From Archangiaceae bacterium (GTDB taxonomy: Bacteria; Myxococcota; Myxococcia; Myxococcales; Myxococcaceae), in the NCBI GenBank assembly GCA_023248915.1, contig JAHFDQ010000005.1, positions 1 to 22,776 of the forward strand: a stretch of 22,776 nucleotides of DNA, read 5' to 3'. The notes beneath the pieces were generated by a model that had not been told where the DNA came from, did not search any database, and saw nothing but the letters and a program-made list of their open reading frames with translations. Below, one piece after another: positions 8,212-15,305 of the stretch. Position 1 is the stretch's first letter. The number at the start of each line of letters is the position of its first letter. The position numbers and the translations under genes are program-made.

Positions 8212-9438
8212 CTAGAGGTAGGCGTGGAACTGCGCCAGCACCGACACCGTCTCGCTGGCGGAGGTGACTGGCGTCTCTGGCACGTTCCGGTAGATGACGT
8301 CGGCCCGAATGTCGACGTGCGGGGCGAAGAACCAGGCCAGAGAACCCCACGCCCCGACGCCCGCGCCGTAGAAGCCCAGCCCGCGCGTCTTCAGCTCGCC
8401 GGTGGCCAAGAGGTGCACGCCCTGGTACGGCTCGAAGTCGACTTCGAGCTGCGAGGCCAGCCCCCAGAGGTTGACGGTGGCGGGTTGGGAAAACAGCGTC
8501 AGGTCCTGCTCGGTGGACACCACCAGCATGCGGTGCGGCGAGTAGCGGGCGAAGACGCCGTGCGCGTGGCGCCACATCGGCGCGCCGGTGGCGACGTCGA
8601 GGTCGGCGTGGGTGATGAGGCTGGACACGCCGAGCCCCAGGTGCGGAAACGGGGCGTACTCGACGAAGGCGCTGTAGCCGAGCTCGCGGTACTCGGGCGG
8701 GTTCAGCACCAGGTTGCCGACGATGGCCATCGCCTCGCCCCGCAACCCCGGCGTGCTGTAGGCAACCGCCAGCCCGTCCTCTTGGGCGATGTTGGTGTCG
8801 GTGCGCGTCTCGCTGCGAATCCATTGGGTGTGCTCGAGGCTGCGCAGGCCGAAGGGCAGGTTCATGCGCCCGAAGCGCACCAGCCACTCCTTGTCCTCGC
8901 CCAAGTCGACGCCCAGCCAGTTGTGCCGCGAGACGAGCTGGGGGCCGGTGGCCGCCGTCGGGTCTGCGTGAAACAGCGTGATGGCCTGGGTCGGCGCCCC
9001 CTGGCCGTAGCCGAGGCTCGCGTTGCCGCGGAACTTCCACAGCGCCACCTGGGCGATGGCGTCGAGCTGCATCGGGAAGGCGCGCGTCGTGGATTCTCCG
9101 CCCACCGGGCCGGTGTTCATCGCCATGCCGCGCGCCGCCGCGCCCAGGAGCACGTTTTCGGGCAGGGGCACCGCGCCGAAGAGGAAGTTGCCAATCGTGC
9201 CCGGGTCGCGGTCTTCCGCCGCGCCGTACTGCGAACGCAAGAGCAGCTCGCCGGTGGCTCGGCCGTACGCCGTCAACAGGCTGCCCCCCGACGGGTCGGC
9301 GTGGCACTGCCCGCAGGCGGTGTAGTCGCGCCGAATCATGAACGGGTAGGCCCCGGCCGGGTTGGAAGCGCCCACCCCGGCGAGGACTGCCCAGCAGACG
9401 ACGGCGGACCGGAAGGCCCGAAGCGGCGTGACGGTCAC
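8212..9438 (-). CDS. Probable outer-membrane beta-barrel with N-terminal CxxCH haem motif
   Basis: The open frame reaches 9909, but the GTG at 9438 overlaps the TGA of the preceding gene (GTGA) and is followed by a good signal peptide (1-30, ending AGA). The product is 408 residues. Just after the signal comes YTACGQCHADPSGGSLLTAY, with C42, C45 and H46 forming a c-type haem motif and a Pro-x-Gly-Gly-x-Leu-x-x-Tyr-Gly-Arg signature behind it. The remaining 350 residues show alternating hydrophobic and polar residues with frequent aromatics and end in LAQFHAYL, as expected of a barrel. From memory, similar CxxCHxxPxGG barrels occur in other Proteobacteria-like genomes, but I know of no assigned function. 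Overlap with the three-haem lipoprotein gene suggests coupled translation and a physical complex. Confidence 0.75.
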   Translation of the reverse strand: MTVTPLRAFRSAVVCWAVLAGVGASNPAGAYPFMIRRDYTACGQCHADPSGGSLLTAYGRATGELLLRSQYGAAEDRDPGTIGNFLFGAVPLPENVLLGAAARGMAMNTGPVGGESTTRAFPMQLDAIAQVALWKFRGNASLGYGQGAPTQAITLFHADPTAATGPQLVSRHNWLGVDLGEDKEWLVRFGRMNLPFGLRSLEHTQWIRSETRTDTNIAQEDGLAVAYSTPGLRGEAMAIVGNLVLNPPEYRELGYSAFVEYAPFPHLGLGVSSLITHADLDVATGAPMWRHAHGVFARYSPHRMLVVSTEQDLTLFSQPATVNLWGLASQLEVDFEPYQGVHLLATGELKTRGLGFYGAGVGAWGSLAWFFAPHVDIRADVIYRNVPETPVTSASETVSVLAQFHAYL

Positions 9439-10310
9439 GGGATGAGGATGCGCCCGGGCGCGTTGCTCGACCCGTACTGGGTGTGGCACGAGTTGCAATC
9501 TCCGCTGGTGACGGCGGCCGCCATCGCGCGCTCCCGGCCGGCGTAGGTGACCTTCACATGGTAGGGCGAGAGCGGGACTGAGTAGCTGGAGAAGTTGCCC
9601 GCGCTGTTGGGGGTGAGCGAGAAGCTGGCGTTGTTCGCGCCGGTGACGACTATCTTCACGCCCGACGGCAGCGCCGAGTTGCAGCTGTCGGGTTCGTGCG
9701 CCGACGGGTAGACGGTGCCGGCGATGGAGAACAGCGGAGCCCCCTTCAGGGCGTGGCAGGCGATGCAGGCCTCCCCGGGGCGCATGCGACTGTTGTTGCC
9801 TGCGGTGTAGTTGGTGCCGCTGGTGCACTTCGCCGCCACCGCGAACGGGTCGGGGCCCGCGTCCACTGGCTGGCCGCAGCTTCCGGTCGGGTAACCGCTG
9901 CTTATCCACGTGTCGAAGGCCGCGACTTCAGACGCCGGCGGCAGCCCCGCCGGGGGCATCGGCGCCGCGGTGTCGCGCATGCGGTCGGCCGAGACCTGCG
10001 CGTTCGTCTTCGCCGGGTTGCTGCCGGCGGGCTTCACCAGGTCCTCGTAGGTGACGAGGGCCATCGGCGCTCCGCCCGAGGGGTAGACGCCGTGGCAGCT
10101 CTGGCAGCGCGCCCGCAGCGTGGTGTCGACGTCGCAGGGTAGGCCGCTCGCGCCTCCGTCGCTGCTACTGACGGCACCGCCGCCGCCGCCGTTGCTGCCG
10201 CCCCCTCCACCCCCGCCCGTGCCGCCGTCGTCGAGCAGGGACTCGTACGAGACACCTGGGTAACAACCGAAGGCGAGCGCCGCGAACGCCAGGGCAAGAA
10301 GTCGTCTCAT
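9435..10310 (-). CDS. Three-haem-motif c-type cytochrome lipoprotein
   Basis: A 291-residue lipoprotein (lipobox LAFGC, C16). A Gly/Ser/Asp linker (residues 29-55) separates the lipid anchor from the folded part. Three CxxCH motifs are present: CQSCH (69-73), CIACH (182-186) and CNSCH (272-276). The first module ends with APMPPAG and a W-I-S-S-G segment, so M118 is a likely distal ligand as in class I cytochrome c. Between motifs 2 and 3 lies a beta-rich segment (GTVYP...GVKIVVTGANN...AGNF) like a carboxypeptidase-regulatory-type fold, with the last CxxCH just after it in the form GDCNSCHTQYG. It probably carries electrons at the outer face of a membrane. Its stop overlaps the start of the barrel gene, and the YceI-like gene ends 25 bases upstream. 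Confidence 0.82.
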   Translation of the reverse strand: MRRLLALAFAALAFGCYPGVSYESLLDDGGTGGGGGGGSNGGGGGAVSSSDGGASGLPCDVDTTLRARCQSCHGVYPSGGAPMALVTYEDLVKPAGSNPAKTNAQVSADRMRDTAAPMPPAGLPPASEVAAFDTWISSGYPTGSCGQPVDAGPDPFAVAAKCTSGTNYTAGNNSRMRPGEACIACHALKGAPLFSIAGTVYPSAHEPDSCNSALPSGVKIVVTGANNASFSLTPNSAGNFSSYSVPLSPYHVKVTYAGRERAMAAAVTSGDCNSCHTQYGSSNAPGRILIP

Positions 10311-10335
10311 GCTTTACTCCTCGCTACGGCCGGCC

Positions 10336-10872
10336 CTACTTCGCCACGGTGAACTTGGCGGTGACGTCGACGTCCGGTTTCACGGTGACGCCCAGGTAGC
10401 TCGGCACCTCGACGCCAAAGTCACCGAAGTTCAAATGAAGCGAGCCCTCGACGGCGATGCCGTCCTTGCCGCGCTTCGCCTTGTACTTGAACGGCAAGTC
10501 CTTGCTCTTGCCGTGCAGGCTGAACCTGCCCGTCCCCTCGCCGCTCACCTCGCCATCGGCCGGGACCTTCAGCGTCGCGCGAGCCACCTTCAGCTCAGCC
10601 TCGGGAAACTGCTGAACCTGGAGGTACTTCTCCTTCATGTGCCGGTCGCGCAGCGCGAGGCCGGTGGCCAGTTGCCTCAGCGCCACCTTCACCACGAGGT
10701 TGTCGCCCTCGTCGACCGCCCGGATTTCGTTCGTCTTGCCCTGGAACTTCAGGCCTCCCGCGCCGGTCGCCGTGAACACCGCCTCGGTGTCATCGGCCCT
10801 CGCGGGCGCGGCGGAAACAACCGCGCTGAGCGCGGAAACGACGACGACCCGGTTCTTGAAACTCCTGAACAT
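10336..10872 (-). CDS. YceI-like periplasmic protein
   Basis: A 178-residue protein with an N-terminal signal peptide ending ARA (about residue 26). Family features of YceI are visible: a start of domain with FTATGAGGLKFQGKTNEI, the L-R-D-R-H-M-K-E-K-Y-L motif followed by FPEAELKVA, and a central GTGRFSLHGKSKDLPFKYKA. YceI-fold proteins are lipocalin-like pockets that bind isoprenoids or other hydrophobic molecules in the periplasm, and they often sit beside cytochrome genes. That fits its position as first gene of the haem-protein run. The ATG at 10872 gives a well-formed signal; the longer frame upstream is a shadow of the divergent gene. The 150 bases between this start and the divergent gene at 11023 must hold the promoters of both; I see no clear operator there. 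Confidence 0.85.
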   Translation of the reverse strand: MFRSFKNRVVVVSALSAVVSAAPARADDTEAVFTATGAGGLKFQGKTNEIRAVDEGDNLVVKVALRQLATGLALRDRHMKEKYLQVQQFPEAELKVARATLKVPADGEVSGEGTGRFSLHGKSKDLPFKYKAKRGKDGIAVEGSLHLNFGDFGVEVPSYLGVTVKPDVDVTAKFTVAK

Positions 10873-11022
10873 TGTTGAGTCGCTCCCTCGTCGGACCTGT
10901 CCTGGCCGAGCTCTGTCGAGCCGACCCAGTCCGGGTGTCGTTGGATGTAGTGTCTCGGCGGGCCTCAAATCAGGCAGCGGCCGGCCCACCGGGCGCCGGC
11001 TATCTTCGTGAGTTAGCACAAG

Positions 11023-11988
11023 ATGACCTCGACGGCGGCGCTCCTCGTGGTGTTCATGGCCGCGCCCGAATCGGGCGCCGAGTGGGCCCGTGCGCTCGAG
11101 GCCGTGCTTCGCCAGGCGGTCGACCCGAAGGTGACGGTGGCGCTGCGGGCCGGGCGCGAGGGGGGCGACTCGGCGCTTCTGGCCGAGGCCGAGGAGTGGG
11201 TGGCGAAGGGCGAGGCGGTCGCGGTGGTGGAAGTCCGCGGGCCGGACCGGAGCGCGGTGGTGCTGCGGCTGCAGACTCCCACCGAGCCCGGATGGCAGGT
11301 CCGGTCGCTTTCGTTCAAGCCGGAAGACCCCGAGCGAGAACGGGGGAGGGCCGCGGGATTCACTCTCGCCGCCATGCTCCCATCGGGTTACGCGGCGCCG
11401 AAGCCGGCCGCAGCCGGCCCCGAGGAATCGCGGCTGGCGCCCCTGCGACCCGTGGTGGCAGTCGCCGCGCGCTCTGAACCTTCCCGTTGGTCGGCGGCCG
11501 CCGCGGTCCAGGGCACGCTGGCGGTGGGGAGCCCGGGGAACCGGGTGGGAGTGTCGGTGTCGGCCCGGTGGACCGCGCAGGAACCGGTGGACTTCCAAGC
11601 CGTCGGAGCGCTGGGGGTGGGGGCTCTGCCTCTCACCGGCGCCGAGGAGGCGCGCCTCTCGGAGTTGTTCATCGGCGTCGGCGCCGCGCTGGTCCCCTGG
11701 CGGTCGGCCCCGGGTCGACCTATGGGCTTGGCGTTCTCGCTCGACCTGGGGGCCCAGGCCCTCACCGTCACTCGCGAAGAACCGGCCGAGACTCTTGCGA
11801 GGTGGCTGCCCGCACTCAGAGTACGCGCCGAGGGTTCGGTCCGCGTTTGGAAGGGGCTCGAGCTGGCCGCGGGAATCGGGGCCACCGCGGCGCTGGAAGA
11901 CACCCGGGTGATGGTGGCGGGTCAGGCCGCCGCGTGGATGTCGCGGGTCTCTCCCTTCCTAGAGCTCGGCGCCCATTGGAGATTCTGA
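11023..11988 (+). CDS. Probable envelope protein of unknown function
   Basis: A 321-residue protein I do not recognise. The N-terminus has a short hydrophobic stretch (residues 4-14) that may be a weak signal peptide. Residues 15-110 form an alpha/beta domain, possibly like the N-terminal domain found in myxobacterial proteins next to ECF sigma factors. Residues 150-321 are rich in Ala, Gly, Val and aromatics in alternation and end in ELGAHWRF; a terminal Phe after an aromatic-rich strand is typical of outer-membrane barrels. It lies 49 bases upstream of the ECF sigma factor start on the same strand, so it may belong to the same transcript and provide the envelope component of that signalling unit. 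No catalytic motif is seen. Confidence 0.6.
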   Translation: MTSTAALLVVFMAAPESGAEWARALEAVLRQAVDPKVTVALRAGREGGDSALLAEAEEWVAKGEAVAVVEVRGPDRSAVVLRLQTPTEPGWQVRSLSFKPEDPERERGRAAGFTLAAMLPSGYAAPKPAAAGPEESRLAPLRPVVAVAARSEPSRWSAAAAVQGTLAVGSPGNRVGVSVSARWTAQEPVDFQAVGALGVGALPLTGAEEARLSELFIGVGAALVPWRSAPGRPMGLAFSLDLGAQALTVTREEPAETLARWLPALRVRAEGSVRVWKGLELAAGIGATAALEDTRVMVAGQAAAWMSRVSPFLELGAHWRF

Positions 11989-12037
11989 CCCCACGGTGCC
12001 TGATTCGAAGCTCCGTGGGGTACAAGGTAGGAAAGCG

Positions 12038-12688
12038 ATGTCCCACGCCTCAGCACCGAAGCCGGGCGATGCCCCAAAGCTGCGCCTCGTCCAGGAGGAC
12101 GGCCGGGGTGCGGACCGGGGGCTGGTCGAGGCGATATCCGCCGGCGACGAGGGGGCCGCGGCCCAACTGCACGACCGGCTCCGCCCACACGTCAGCCGCA
12201 CCATCCTCCGGCTCTTGCGCAGACGGGAAGAGCACGGAGACCTGGTCCAGCAGTCGATGATTGAGCTGGTGCTGAGCATCGACCGGTTTCGCGGCCAGTG
12301 CTCGCTCGAGAGCTGGGCGGCGGCCGTCACCGCGCACGTCGTCTTCAAGCACCTGCGAAAGAATCGCCGCGAGCGCCAGGTCTTCAGCTCGTACGACGAC
12401 CCAGTCGCGCCCGCTGGCGACGTCGCCTGGGACGACGGAGAGGCCCCGGCGCGGCGGAGCGTGCTCGCGCGCATTCGCCACCACCTCGAGCAGATGGACG
12501 AGGGGCGCGCCACCGTCTTCGTGCTGCACGAGGTGCACGGGTACGACTTGCGCGAGATTTCCGAAATCGTCGGCATCAGCGTGGCCAACGCGCAGACCCG
12601 GCTGGTGCGCGGGCGCAAGGAATTGCACGAGCGGGTGCGCCAAGACGCGTCGCTCGCCGAGGCGCTCGAGGGGAGGGCCAGGCCATGA
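12038..12688 (+). CDS. ECF-type RNA polymerase sigma factor
   Basis: A GTG at 11996 would extend the frame, but the ATG at 12038 has an AGGTAGGA sequence at the right distance and starts a normal leader, so I choose it (216 residues). Region 2 spans about residues 40-112 (GDLVQQSMIELVLSIDRFRG, then ESWAAAVTAHVVFKHLRKNR). Region 4 spans about 147-202, with a helix-turn-helix in YDLREISEIVGISVANAQTR. There is no region 1 or 3, as expected of an extracytoplasmic-function sigma factor. It directs RNA polymerase to a specific promoter set, probably under control of the FecR-like protein encoded next. The two genes overlap by ATGA (12685-12688), which suggests coupled translation and a fixed ratio. 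The target promoters are not identified. Confidence 0.9.
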   Translation: MSHASAPKPGDAPKLRLVQEDGRGADRGLVEAISAGDEGAAAQLHDRLRPHVSRTILRLLRRREEHGDLVQQSMIELVLSIDRFRGQCSLESWAAAVTAHVVFKHLRKNRRERQVFSSYDDPVAPAGDVAWDDGEAPARRSVLARIRHHLEQMDEGRATVFVLHEVHGYDLREISEIVGISVANAQTRLVRGRKELHERVRQDASLAEALEGRARP

Positions 12689-13926
12689 GCGACCAGGACC
12701 TGGTGCGCCTGGCTGCCGAGGCGCTCGCCGCCGAGACGCCCGCCCCGGTCGACCCGACTTCGGCCGAACGGACGGCGGCCATCGGCGCGATTCGAGCGGC
12801 CGTGCGCGAGCGCAATCACCGGGCCTCGGTGCGGCGGTGGGCCGGGTACGCGGCCGCGGCGGCGGTGCTCGTCACCGCGGGCGGCGCTGGAGTTTGGGCG
12901 CTGCGGGGGCCGATATCGCCTCCGTCGGGCGTGGTGCTGGCCCGGGGACTGGCCGGCTTGGCGCTGGTGAGCAGCCATCAGACGATGGCGACCCTGGCGG
13001 GCCAGATGTCCGTCGAGGCGGGCGCCCGCATCACCACGCCGCGGGGCGCGCAGGTGGCGCTCGACTTCGAGACCGGCAGCCGCGTCGAGTTGGGTGGAGC
13101 GGCCGACCTGACGCTCGAGGAAACGAGGGACAATCAGCGGCTGTTCCTCGCCGCCGGCGCGGCCGACTTCCGGGTCGCCAAGGTGAGGCCGGGCGCGCGC
13201 TTTCTCGTCGGCACCCGCGACACCCAGGTCGAGGTCCGCGGCACCGCCTTCTCCGTCGGGGTGGTGCCCGCCGACCCGGGCTGCGGCGACGGCACCACCA
13301 CCCGCGTCTTCGTGCGCGAGGGCCAGGTGCGCGTGGAACACCACGGCACGGCGCGGCTTTTGGGCCCGGGCGAGCGCTGGCCGAACGACTGCGACGCCGA
13401 GGCGAAGGCGCTTCCCACCGAGGCAAACCCGGTCAGCCCGAGCGCGGCACCCAACCCGCTCAACCCGAGCGCGACCGCCAATCCGTTCAGCCCGAGCGGA
13501 GTCGAGGGCGAACCGACTCCTGGCCCCGCGACCGCCGCGCTGCGTCCGCCGAGGCCGGCGTCGAAGGTGGCAACGCACGCTGCGCCCCCCGCGCCTGTCG
13601 CTCCAGTCTCTCCGGTCGCGTCGGCTGCTCGCGTCACCCCACCCGCGCCAATCGCCTCCACCCTCGCCGAACAGAATGACTTGCTCGCGAAAGCGATGGC
13701 CCTGCGGAACGCGGGCGACGCGCCAGAGGCCGTCCGTGTGCTCGACGGGCTCGTCGGCAAGTACCCGGACGGCGCGCTCGCCGAGAGCGCCCTGGTCGAG
13801 CGAATGAATCTCCTGCGGGGGTTCGACCCGAAGCGCGGCGCCCAGGCCGCGGGCGAGTACCTCAGGCGCTACCCCAACGGCTTCGCGCGCGCCGAGGCGG
13901 AGGTCTTCGGGGCGGACCGCCCGTGA
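12685..13926 (+). CDS. FecR-like transmembrane regulator with C-terminal TPR-like domain
   Basis: A 413-residue membrane protein. The cytoplasmic N-terminal 50 residues could bind the sigma factor. One membrane span lies at about 52-73 (WAGYAAAAAVLVTAGGAGVW). The FecR domain follows (about 110-222), with GARITTPRGAQVALDFETG and the family signature VRGTAFSVGV (184-193). A long Pro/Ala-rich linker (240-325) contains a nine-residue repeat, and the last 85 residues look like a tetratricopeptide pair (AMALRNAGDAPEAVRVLDGL, then a second helix pair), similar to the TolA-binding/YbgF type. FecR-class proteins pass an envelope signal to their ECF sigma factor. The start overlaps the sigma stop (ATGA), and the stop overlaps the start of the Cys-rich lipoprotein (GTGA), so the three form one unit. 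Confidence 0.85.
   Translation: MSDQDLVRLAAEALAAETPAPVDPTSAERTAAIGAIRAAVRERNHRASVRRWAGYAAAAAVLVTAGGAGVWALRGPISPPSGVVLARGLAGLALVSSHQTMATLAGQMSVEAGARITTPRGAQVALDFETGSRVELGGAADLTLEETRDNQRLFLAAGAADFRVAKVRPGARFLVGTRDTQVEVRGTAFSVGVVPADPGCGDGTTTRVFVREGQVRVEHHGTARLLGPGERWPNDCDAEAKALPTEANPVSPSAAPNPLNPSATANPFSPSGVEGEPTPGPATAALRPPRPASKVATHAAPPAPVAPVSPVASAARVTPPAPIASTLAEQNDLLAKAMALRNAGDAPEAVRVLDGLVGKYPDGALAESALVERMNLLRGFDPKRGAQAAGEYLRRYPNGFARAEAEVFGADRP
13426..13506 (+). repeat. Three tandem 27-bp repeats within the FecR-like gene linker
   Basis: Three units with an exact 27-base period encode NPVSPSAAP, NPLNPSATA and NPFSPSGVE. The core CAGCCCGAGCG or CAACCCGAGCG recurs at 13434, 13461 and 13488. The third unit continues into GAGTCGAGGGC, giving a sequence like the REP-type intergenic repeats I recall from several bacteria. 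The 13-mer CCGTTCAGCCCGA (13483-13495) recurs outside this gene at 14571. Confidence 0.7.
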
Positions 13927-14564
13927 CCGTCCGCCCGCGGGCGGCCGTCGCGGTGCTGGGCCTGGCGCTCGCCGCCTGCCAGACCGTCGAGCTTCGCTTC
14001 GACGACTCCCACGAGCCAGAGTCCGACGCGGGAGCAGACGCCGGTCCGCGCCCGGCGGTATCGGCCGTAAATTGCCTCGACGGCGGAATCTGCGCCCTGG
14101 CCGGACTGCACTGCGACGCGACCGGCGACCTCTGCGTCGAGTGCGTCGACGACTCGCACTGCACGGGTGCGCGGCCCCGGTGCCAGACCTCGACCCACCG
14201 GTGCATCGAGTGCGTCGGGGCCACCGATTGCGGCAGCAACGGCTCGTGCGTGCCGGGCGTAAACCGCTGCGCGCGAAACTGCTCGACACAGCTCGACTGT
14301 CCCCCCACCGCCTTCGAGTGCGAGGGGGGACACAACTGGTGCACCTTCTGCGAGATTGACGCCGACTGCGTCGGGTCGGCCGACGGTACGCGCTGCGACA
14401 TCGCGTACGGGCGCTGCGTCGAGTGCATCGGCTCGGGCGAATGTCTGGCGGCCCGCCCCATCTGCGACCGGACCCGGGGCCGCTGCTCGGAGTGCTTAGT
14501 CTCCTGGGAGTGCGACGCGGGCCTGGGCTGCAGCCCGAGCGCTCACCGGTGCGTAGCGCCCTGA
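13923..14564 (+). CDS. Cysteine-rich lipoprotein with 28 cysteines in regular repeats
   Basis: A 213-residue lipoprotein that starts at GTG 13923, overlapping the TGA of the FecR-like gene. The lipobox is LALAAC (C19), and an acidic D-A-G-A-D-A-G linker follows. From residue 51 to the end there are 28 cysteines, in a repeat of about 23 residues with the pattern C-x2-C-x5-C-x6-C-x6-C (for example CVECVDDSHC, then PRCQTSTHRC, then CIECVGATDC). The even number and regular spacing suggest disulfide-bonded modules, as in Dickkopf-type or keratin-like Cys-rich myxobacterial surface proteins. I know no assigned function. As third gene of the sigma/FecR unit it could be the sensed or sensing envelope component; this is inference from position only. 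Confidence 0.8.
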   Translation: MTVRPRAAVAVLGLALAACQTVELRFDDSHEPESDAGADAGPRPAVSAVNCLDGGICALAGLHCDATGDLCVECVDDSHCTGARPRCQTSTHRCIECVGATDCGSNGSCVPGVNRCARNCSTQLDCPPTAFECEGGHNWCTFCEIDADCVGSADGTRCDIAYGRCVECIGSGECLAARPICDRTRGRCSECLVSWECDAGLGCSPSAHRCVAP

Positions 14565-14570
14565 CGCCCT

Positions 14571-14583
14571 CCGTTCAGCCCGA
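14571..14583. repeat. 13-mer shared with the FecR-gene repeat
   Basis: CCGTTCAGCCCGA lies in the 22-base gap between the convergent Cys-rich lipoprotein and B3/B4 genes and exactly matches 13483-13495. It could be a degenerate copy of a dispersed repeat; chance plus codon bias cannot be excluded. Confidence 0.35.
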
Positions 14584-14586
14584 AGC

Positions 14587-15210
14587 TCACTTCCACTCGC
14601 TCGCGACCCCCAGTTCCTCGAGCAGCGCGCGGTACCACTCGGCGGCCTGCCGAGCCCGGCCGGCGAGCGCCTTGGTTCCCCACAGCACCGCGAGGGTGTG
14701 CCGGGTGCCGCCGTGCGTCTTGGTGCGCTGCGAGTCTTTGACCGCGTTCGCGCAGGGCCCCTCGGCGTCGAAGAGGCAGAGCAACCCTTCGAGGTCCAGC
14801 TCCTGGCCCGAGGCATTGAAGACGTAGCGGGCGCCGGCGGGGGCAAGCCCCACCCGAAGCGGAAGCTTCGCGCGGTCGAGGTCCACCAGGCTGATGGGCA
14901 GGCCGCTGTGCAGGGACACCGCGTTGCAGGCGTCGACGGCGACGTTGATGGAACCAAGCGTCCCATCGGCCGAGGCGCGAATCAGGTACTCCGAGGCAGG
15001 TTTGCCCCGGCCGGTCGGCTTGTAGCCACCATGGCGCAATAGGTCGCGCACGGCGGCGCGAGCTCCGTCGTCCGAGTGAAGCGGCGCGGGCGCCGTCGCC
15101 GCCAACAGGCTCTTCAGCTTCTCGCTCGGAGGCATCGCCTCGAGCGGCACGGGGAAGGCGCTGGAGAAGGCGACCAGCTCAACCAGTGGGTGCGGGTCAA
15201 TGGCGAACAC
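14587..15210 (-). CDS. Stand-alone B3/B4 (tRNA-synthetase editing-type) domain protein
   Basis: The frame is open to 15291, but the first residues before the GTG at 15210 look like shadow sequence. From the GTG the protein starts MFAIDPHPLVEL, as family members do (207 residues). The central block SINVAVDACNAVSLHSGLPI (87-106), followed by VDLDRA, is the characteristic segment of the B3/B4 domain of phenylalanyl-tRNA synthetase beta chains and of their stand-alone relatives (COG3382 type). Such domains remove wrongly attached amino acids from tRNA. The stand-alone forms are poorly characterised, and editing activity is an inference here. LLCLFDAEGPCANAVKDSQR and the following region fit the C-terminal part of the fold. 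The GTG lacks a well-spaced ribosome site, so the exact start is uncertain. It is convergent with the Cys-rich lipoprotein and divergent from the beta-helix gene. Confidence 0.75.
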   Translation of the reverse strand: MFAIDPHPLVELVAFSSAFPVPLEAMPPSEKLKSLLAATAPAPLHSDDGARAAVRDLLRHGGYKPTGRGKPASEYLIRASADGTLGSINVAVDACNAVSLHSGLPISLVDLDRAKLPLRVGLAPAGARYVFNASGQELDLEGLLCLFDAEGPCANAVKDSQRTKTHGGTRHTLAVLWGTKALAGRARQAAEWYRALLEELGVASEWK

Positions 15211-15305
15211 CCTCGCACTGTATGCCCACGAATGCCGGGAACAGAACTGGCCAGGGCGTACCGGTCGGGCAACGCCGGCAGGGCGCGGCAAGCTATTGTC
15301 CCGCC

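Noticed and set aside
8224..9546. A 440-codon open frame on the plus strand
   Set aside because: It is antisense to the barrel gene and consists of low-complexity Arg/Gly/Val sequence.
9439..9909. Upstream extension of the barrel gene
   Set aside because: It lies inside the cytochrome lipoprotein gene in another frame; the GTGA overlap and signal peptide mark the true start at 9438.
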